Origin: Spinacia oleracea | Lineage: Eukaryota; Streptophyta; Magnoliopsida; Caryophyllales; Amaranthaceae | Length of the DNA stretch: 64,000 nt | Assembly: GCF_020520425.1 (NCBI RefSeq) | Contig: NC_079487.1 | Location: 127,618,385-127,682,384 of the forward strand | Direction of reading: 5' to 3' | Shown here: one piece after another, positions 58,476 to 64,000 of the stretch | How positions within the stretch are numbered: position 1 is the stretch's first letter | Layout of the letters: every line of letters begins with the position of its first letter | Position numbers and translations under genes: made by a program | The notes under the pieces: generated by a model | What the model was told of the DNA's origin: nothing | The model's database searches: none | What the model saw: the letters and a program-made list of their open reading frames with translations, nothing else

Positions 58476-58837
58476 GGGGTTTAGGGGGAGGGTGTAGGGC
58501 TGATAAAGTAAATGGGGATTTGCTGGGTCCAAAAAAGGGGGAACACTGTAGTAGAGACGTGAGTGAGAACATTGATTACTCCGTAATTAATTACTCGTAT
58601 TACAGTACACAAAACTCCGTATTAAAGTCGTTAGCATTTTTACCCACAAGCCTGTTTACAATAGTTACTCTGTAGTGTAGTCTGTACAAGTTCAAATTCC
58701 TCTCCCCTTTTATAATTTGTAACGCACTTCTAATTCCCGACTCATTCAAAAAATTAGTGAAGTTGTGGTATTCTACGGAGTACCTTTTTAGTTTTACTAC
58801 TTGTATTTTAATGTCCATTTATGTTTCAGTACCAACA
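58476..58837. other. expansin upstream region
   Basis: Purine-rich near 58476-58500, then AT-rich with four ACTCCGTA/TACGGAGT words. No other gene; the open frames 58245-58572 are by-products of the CT-rich leader. Confidence 0.4.
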
Positions 58838-59021
58838 TAAGTTGGTGGAGTTGGTGGGAAACTCGCCTTGTGACTTGGAGGTCACAAGTTCGAGCCCCAT
58901 CAACTGCGATATGCTTGGGAGTGGCTCAAGCGATGACCTGCGGAGCTGGGCTGGTTAACCTGTGCTAGGTGCTGATTTAGTTAAGGGTCCCTTCTTCTTA
59001 CCTATTTAAAAAAAAAAAAAA
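58838..59021 (+). mobile_element. tRNA-derived SINE
   Basis: GTTGGTGGAGTTGGTGGGAA resembles an A box and TCACAAGTTCGAGCCCC a B box about 35 bp later. A TTTA(A)n tail ends the element at about 59021. The length of about 184 bp is usual. A target duplication is not evident. Confidence 0.75.
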
Positions 59022-59748
59022 ATATGGGCAACCCCTCTTAAAGAGCTAGGTAGGAAACTCCCTTCAATGATAAATTAAGTAGTCGCGCGTCGGCTAGCTA
59101 GTACTTGGCTTAAGTGATATGATAAGTTTTGAGGTGACAATTTTGAGCCCCATGTTCTCAAGCATTGATCTATTTAATTGGGTTAGCTGATCTAAGATAA
59201 GTGATGGTTCAGTGGAGTCCTTCTTAGATTCATAGTTCCACAATCACTCTTTTAAATGTTAATTGAATATATATACGAAGTGGATGAAAATGTAAGTTCC
59301 TAAAAGTAGACAAGGTGCAACCATCACCCAACAATATCTAAAGAAACTCTCAATCATAATTCATAAATTGTAAGCTCATACAACCAACTAATTGACTACA
59401 CAAGATTAGATCTTCAATTCCATTGGAAATAGAAAGATAGTAGAACTATGTAACGTGGCCTCAATACATAATAGTTATTAAGTAGGGCTCACGAAGATCT
59501 CCTTGTTAATAACACCTTGATCGATTCAGATTATGTCTATTACCATTTATGTTTGCTCTTCAAGTCTTGAGCCTCCTTCCCCCCTCTTAAAAAACCGTTT
59601 ATCTTATTTTCTCTATCTATTCGTTGTCCATATTTAATAGAAGATCACAACTGTTGTCCGTATAATACATGGGACATTGTCCGAACAAAAACTACTCCGG
59701 TTAAATAACATCAGAGTTAAAGCAATATTTCTACATTTCGGTTCTTAT
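59022..59748. other. non-coding sequence
   Basis: A degenerate B-box-like TTTTGAGCCCC near 59145 hints at an older SINE. No gene. Confidence 0.4.
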
Positions 59749-59756
59749 ATGCAATG

Positions 59757-60572
59757 CAGGCCTGACCCTAGGGGGTAGGCGAGGAGTGTGACCGCCTAGG
59801 GCCCAAGGCGGAAAGGGGCACAAAATAATAGCATGTCCAGTTAATTAGTCCTAGTAATAAACAACACATTAAATACACATGATATTAAAGTTTTGATACC
59901 TATCATTAGTCTAGGGTTCGATTCTCCTCTCTATCTTTATTTTTTCGCTCAACTCTTTTTTTTTTTTTAACTTTTTTTGGCTCAACTCTTTTCTTTTCTT
60001 TTTTAACTTTTTCAATATTTTTATTTTTGTGTTTGTTAACTTTTTCAATGCTTTGTACATATAGTGTCTCAATTATTTAAACCCTTTATTTGTATTAGCT
60101 TCGTCCTTTAATCATTTACAAGATATTTAAGTTTTACGTTGAGTTTATGTACTTAGTATTTGACTTTTAGTACTCGGTTCTAATTGATGTAACTATATGT
60201 TGGCGAAAAAAATGCTTATTTGATTGACTATGGGTCTATAAGTTTTAAAATAGATATCAAATTTTAATGATATATGATAAAATTAACTAATACTTTTATA
60301 TGCTCAAAATGAACCTTTATTTTTTAAAAAATATAAGTTATTTATCTTGTAATTAAGTATTTTATTGAAATATTTCAAGAGATTGACTAGAACATGATTT
60401 TGAATTCTAGGATCATACAAATGATATATAATAATATTTTATAATTTGAATTCAACAACATAATGGATTTAACAAAAAAAAAAAAAATTATTCAGTCAAA
60501 GACGTATTATTTCGGAAGTGGTCTTAATCCCTTATTTCGCCTATGGCCCTAAAAATGTCAGAACTAGGGCTA
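59757..60572. mobile_element. hAT-like non-autonomous element
   Basis: It starts CAGGCCTGACCCTAGG and ends AACTAGGGCTA, with an 8-bp duplication ATGCAATG at 59749-59756 and 60573-60580. The ends are imperfect inverted repeats, with a further inverted CCGCCTAGGGCCC / CGCCTATGGCCCT pair near them. An 8-bp duplication with CA/TA-G starts fits hAT. No coding region remains. Confidence 0.6.
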
Positions 60573-60580
60573 ATGCAATG

Positions 60581-61619
60581 CAACTCTAAACTTAAATTAC
60601 TACGGAGTATTTCTGATTGAATAACTAAGGATTAATTGTATATTACATACGGAATACTACTTGTATAGTTTAAAATTGAAATCAAATTCCACTCTCCCGA
60701 ATAAATCCTCATGTATAAATTTAGTGCTATTTTTTAATGTACTCCGTATCTAACAAGGTTTCACGTGGACGTAACTATTTTACGTAGTATGAACTAATGA
60801 TCAGGTCATTTTTTAAAAGAAAAGGATTCTGATTTCTGAATGAGGGCTGAAGAGGAGGAAGTCTAAATACATGTCTGACATGTATTTGCAAAAACGTGCC
60901 AACTCCAAATAAAAAGATAAATGTAAATGTTAAATATTTTTGGGGGGAAATGTATAACGGAATTGTAAATTTGTAAAACGGGGTGGTGATTTGGCATTGC
61001 TGAGTTGGTATTGGTATTACAAAAATGGTATTGGTATTACAAAAATGGTACTAAACTTTTTTTAAATGGTACTCGTTTTGTACTAAATTTTATAAAGTGG
61101 TATTAATATCACAAAAATGGTGCTAAATATTTTAAAATGGTATTCATAGGATCCAAGTTGGCAAACGGGGTTGACTATTCAACAATTTCAAAATGGCTGG
61201 GAAATTACAAACAAGCCCATAGCATGTATTTCATAATACATGCCTGGCTGCGATTTTGACGCCCTCGGCTGAAGAGTGCAGTGGGTTTGTGGTTTTGATG
61301 AGCGGTAGGGTAAAGTGAGAGCAGCAATAGTTGGTTGTTACGGAGTACTCCGTATTAAGTTCCAAAATTTAAACTGCCAAACGCACATGCATACACAGTC
61401 CCTAACGACCATTTGCCCTTCTTTACCTTTTTCCCGCATTTCGTCTCTTTTTGTTGCGCTCTTTCCTTTCTGTTGACGACGGTTGTGCCACAGGAAGGAT
61501 ACTTTGTATATACAGAGTAGGACATATACTTTTTTCGTCCTATAAAAATTACATTTTTCACTATTTAATGAACGAGTTGGTAATTTTTCTTTAAGAGTGG
61601 GGAGAATAGTAAAGGGAAA
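60581..61619. other. non-coding sequence with a short tandem repeat
   Basis: Contains a degenerate ATTACAAAAATGGTATTGGT-like tandem at about 61013-61145 and TACGGAGTACTCCGTA at about 61339. No gene is supported. Confidence 0.4.
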
Positions 61620-61705
61620 CCTCTCAAAGTGCCCCTTGTAGGAATTGAACCCTCGACCTTTTGGTTGGAAGGTGAATTATTTCCACTAGTCCAAGGCATT
61701 GCTTG
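61620..61705 (-). mobile_element. SINE-like head, same type as 32925
   Basis: On the minus strand CTTGGACTAGTGGAAATAA (A box-like) and GGTCGAGGGTTCAATTCC (B box) align with the element at 32925-33011, including the spacer AATTCA..TTC.AAC.AAAAGGT. Three-prime ends are not defined. Confidence 0.55.
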
Positions 61706-61782
61706 CTTTACAATATTGGGACATATATACCATACTCCGTTACTGGTATAATATCATCTTGTAGAGTACTCCGTACATATTA

Positions 61783-62003
61783 CTCCCCCATCACTAAAAG
61801 ATTGCCCCAAATACTTTGTTCACTTTATTAAGAATTGGGTGTACTCAAAACAAACATATTGCTTGGCGGATTTGTCTTTTAGTTGGATAAAATATTTGTG
61901 TGATGAGAAACATGTGGAGACCATAAACCAAATAAGGTATGAGGCAAACAAATAGGGACGTTCATTTATGCTATTTTGGGCAATCTTTTAGGCACGGAGG
62001 GAG
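61783..62003. mobile_element. Stowaway MITE (TAAAAGATTGCCC family)
   Basis: Left CTCCCCCATCACTAAAAGAT, inverted right CTCCCTCCGTGCCTAAAAGA, flanked by TA at 61781-61782 and 62004-62005. 221 bp, non-coding. Confidence 0.87.
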
Positions 62004-62094
62004 TAAAATTCTTACTTTCTTGGCCTATTCTATTACTCGTGTCTTCACATGTTGGTGTTGCCGATCATCTATTTCCTTCATGGTGCAAAATTTT

Positions 62095-62458
62095 CCCGCC
62101 AAAAAACTCTTTCCTAAAATAACATACTCCGTATGTATTTTATTTTATTTTATTTTCTCTAATTTGTATAAATTATTTATGTATGGAAAAAAATATAGGG
62201 TTATAGAATATAACAATATTAGACGATTTTGGTAACATTTTAGTCAAATATTCATATAAATAATAGAAAATATATTTAATCAATATTTTGGTCAAATTAA
62301 CATGTTAAGCCTATCGAATATTTTGGTCAAATTATCATATTAAGCATATAAAATATATTAGATGATTAAATGAGTACGTTGAAGATTTATAATTACACAT
62401 TAGCTTCAAGGGACAATGTATTATAAAAGATGATTAAATAATAATTTTTGAATATCCT
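62095..62458 (+). repeat. dispersed repeat, partner of 53808
   Basis: Aligns in the same orientation with 53808-54209 (see there). Both lie downstream of CCAAAAAAC-type sequence and end at GAATATCC/AAATATCC. Confidence 0.7.
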
Positions 62459-62708
62459 TTAAAAGTTTCAAGCTACTAGCTAGTTTGGCCATTGGAATAA
62501 AAATGACGAATTAGTTTGTCCAACCTAATTTGCTTGACAAAATTAATTAATTAATTAATGGTTGATTGATTGACAAGTGATACACAATTAAACGGCAAGG
62601 TATTTAACTGTCGTGGTACAAAAATCAGCTAGCAATAAAAAAAAAACTTGTAATCTTATAGCATGGTAAGTTAATTTGGAATTTAACTTGCCATTGAAGA
62701 GGCAAGAA
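62459..62708. other. non-coding sequence
   Basis: Unique AT-rich sequence, no feature seen. Confidence 0.4.
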
Positions 62709-62966
62709 TCTATCTTAATATTTTTAAAAGGTAGGATTTACATGCTACTTATCAGCACCTTAAAATCTCTTTTATTTTTATATATTTTAATTTATTTTGT
62801 ACAACTCTCCCCAAGTATTTAATTTGAAAAACATTTAACATTCTTAAAACTCTTAATTAATCAATGCTTGATTACTTAGTTCTTTTCCCCTTTAACTTTT
62901 AAATCAACATCATTTTTTAATCTGATTAAAAAAAATAAACATGCATAGCACGGGCCAAAAATCTAG
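62709..62966 (+). mobile_element. short Helitron-like element
   Basis: It begins TCTATCTTAATATTTTTAAA after a host A and ends GCATAGCACGGGCCAAAAATCTAG, similar to the Helitron end at 54429 on the other strand. The hairpin is partly degenerate and the base after CTAG is G rather than T, so it is less certain. Confidence 0.55.
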
Positions 62967-63971
62967 GTAATTAGATTAATATCGCAAAATTTATATATTT
63001 TTAACAAAATTAAGCGTAGAATAATTGGTATACACTTTTTGGCTTTTAGATTCTCATTTGCAAACTCGTACGACTTGGAATTTGTATGGTAGGCAATTAA
63101 TAATGGTATTATAAATTTTATCCTTATCAGTAAACTATTACGACACGTCTTTTTGTTACAAAATGGTGAATTAGTGTATTGCATCGACTAACAAACTAGC
63201 GTTGATTATAACAATTTGATAAAACCTATGAGTGGGCTAGTGGCTTCAGTGCCCTTCTTATTCTTACAACGTATCAGTGGAAAATGGAAATGCATGTGTG
63301 TAATCAAGAAAACTTTCCCATTTTCGATTATTGGATTTCACTTTGGTGAGCTCTTATCTTGGAAATTTTAGGGTTATTAGATAAATAATTATAAATTGTT
63401 GTCATTTCAAGTAAAGTGTAAATGAACTGACGTTCTCTTCACCTTTGAGAAAACATATTTAATAAGTTTACATAAATTTTATTTAGTTCGATAAGGTCCA
63501 ATAAGTTTCAACCAAATCAAATAAGGGTATTGTTGGTCAAGTTTGTGGAAAACAACTTTTATTTCTTAGAAATACTTCTACAAAAATTGTTTTTAGAGAA
63601 ATACGTGTGAGAAACAAAATTATTTGGCCGCAAAGTTCGAGAAATATTTTTGAGGAACATAAACAATTTTACGTGTTTGGACCATTTTTAAATTTTGTGC
63701 TTCCAGCCTTCTACTTCTACACTCTCTAGGAGCTATTTTAGGACCTTTTGGCTTCTATAAAAAGTGTTTCTACTTCTATAAATTAAATACCTTATTTGGC
63801 CAAATTTCAGTTTCTCATGGTGAGAAACATTTTGGAGAGTTTGGCCAAACACTACCTAAACTACATTTTGCCATTCGAGTTTAGTTAGGTCTAATAAAAT
63901 TTCATTAAATTCAAATACTCCTCAAAAAACGAAAAAATAAATTGTTCAGATAAGTTAATGACTCGGTCTAG
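62967..63971. other. non-coding sequence at the window end
   Basis: AT-rich with no gene or complete element. The 73-codon minus-strand open frame (62963-63184) overlaps the Helitron end and is not supported. Confidence 0.4.
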
Positions 63972-63973
63972 TA

Positions 63974-64000
63974 CTCCCTTTGTCCCGGAATACATACACC
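63974..64000. mobile_element. start of a Stowaway-type element, cut by the window
   Basis: CTCCCTTTGTCCCGGAATAC after TA (63972-63973) looks like the left end of a further Stowaway; the rest lies outside. Confidence 0.5.

Noticed and set aside
60879-61231. Possible MITE bounded by CATGTATTT direct repeats
   Set aside because: The 9-bp direct repeats are present, but the sequences inside them are not inverted copies of each other.
61620-61705. tRNA gene candidate
   Set aside because: A and B boxes are present but no full cloverleaf with acceptor pairing can be drawn; SINE head is the better reading.

Overview
This is a 64 kb piece of a plant nuclear genome. Genes are AT-rich, split by GT..AG introns, and far apart, and transposable elements fill the spaces. 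Very frequent ACTCCGTA/TACGGAGT words, many Stowaway elements with CTCCCTCCGT ends, and the style of the genes suggest a member of Caryophyllales, probably the Amaranthaceae/Chenopodiaceae (spinach, beet, goosefoot). This placement is inference. No tRNA, rRNA or CRISPR locus was found.

Region 1 to 22 kb holds no host gene that I can support. It carries six copies of one small CACTA-type element, two Mutator-like MITEs with 9-bp target duplications, a Stowaway nested in a hAT-like element, a possible solo LTR, and a 3.5 kb CACTA element (18021-21517). The CACTA element keeps part of a transposase-associated gene and sits inside an older dispersed repeat whose empty site is preserved elsewhere in the window.

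Region 22 to 40 kb is the gene-rich part. An 11-exon MIKC*-type MADS-box gene of the AGL30/AGL65 kind (378 aa, + strand) converges on a pathogen-related protein gene (237 aa, - strand). A second pathogen-related gene (240 aa, - strand) lies 7.5 kb further on. Between the pair are duplicated and rearranged flanking blocks, a 5'-truncated LINE with an 18-bp target duplication, an LTR-like segment, and a broken unrecognised gene built on six 54-bp repeats.

Region 40 to 47 kb holds a four-exon gene for an organelle-targeted single-RRM protein resembling ORRM6, with a 5'-UTR intron ending exactly at the start codon. Region 47 to 64 kb holds an alpha-expansin gene (245 aa, - strand) whose product lacks part of a loop common in the family. 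Around it are SINEs, a 1.1 kb Helitron with an internal duplication, Stowaway elements (two forming a near head-to-head inverted pair), a Mutator-like MITE and a hAT-like element.

The host genes do not form a pathway. They are independent loci for transcription control, stress response, organelle RNA processing and cell wall loosening. The main interest is the layered transposon history, the PR gene duplication and the disrupted repeat gene.
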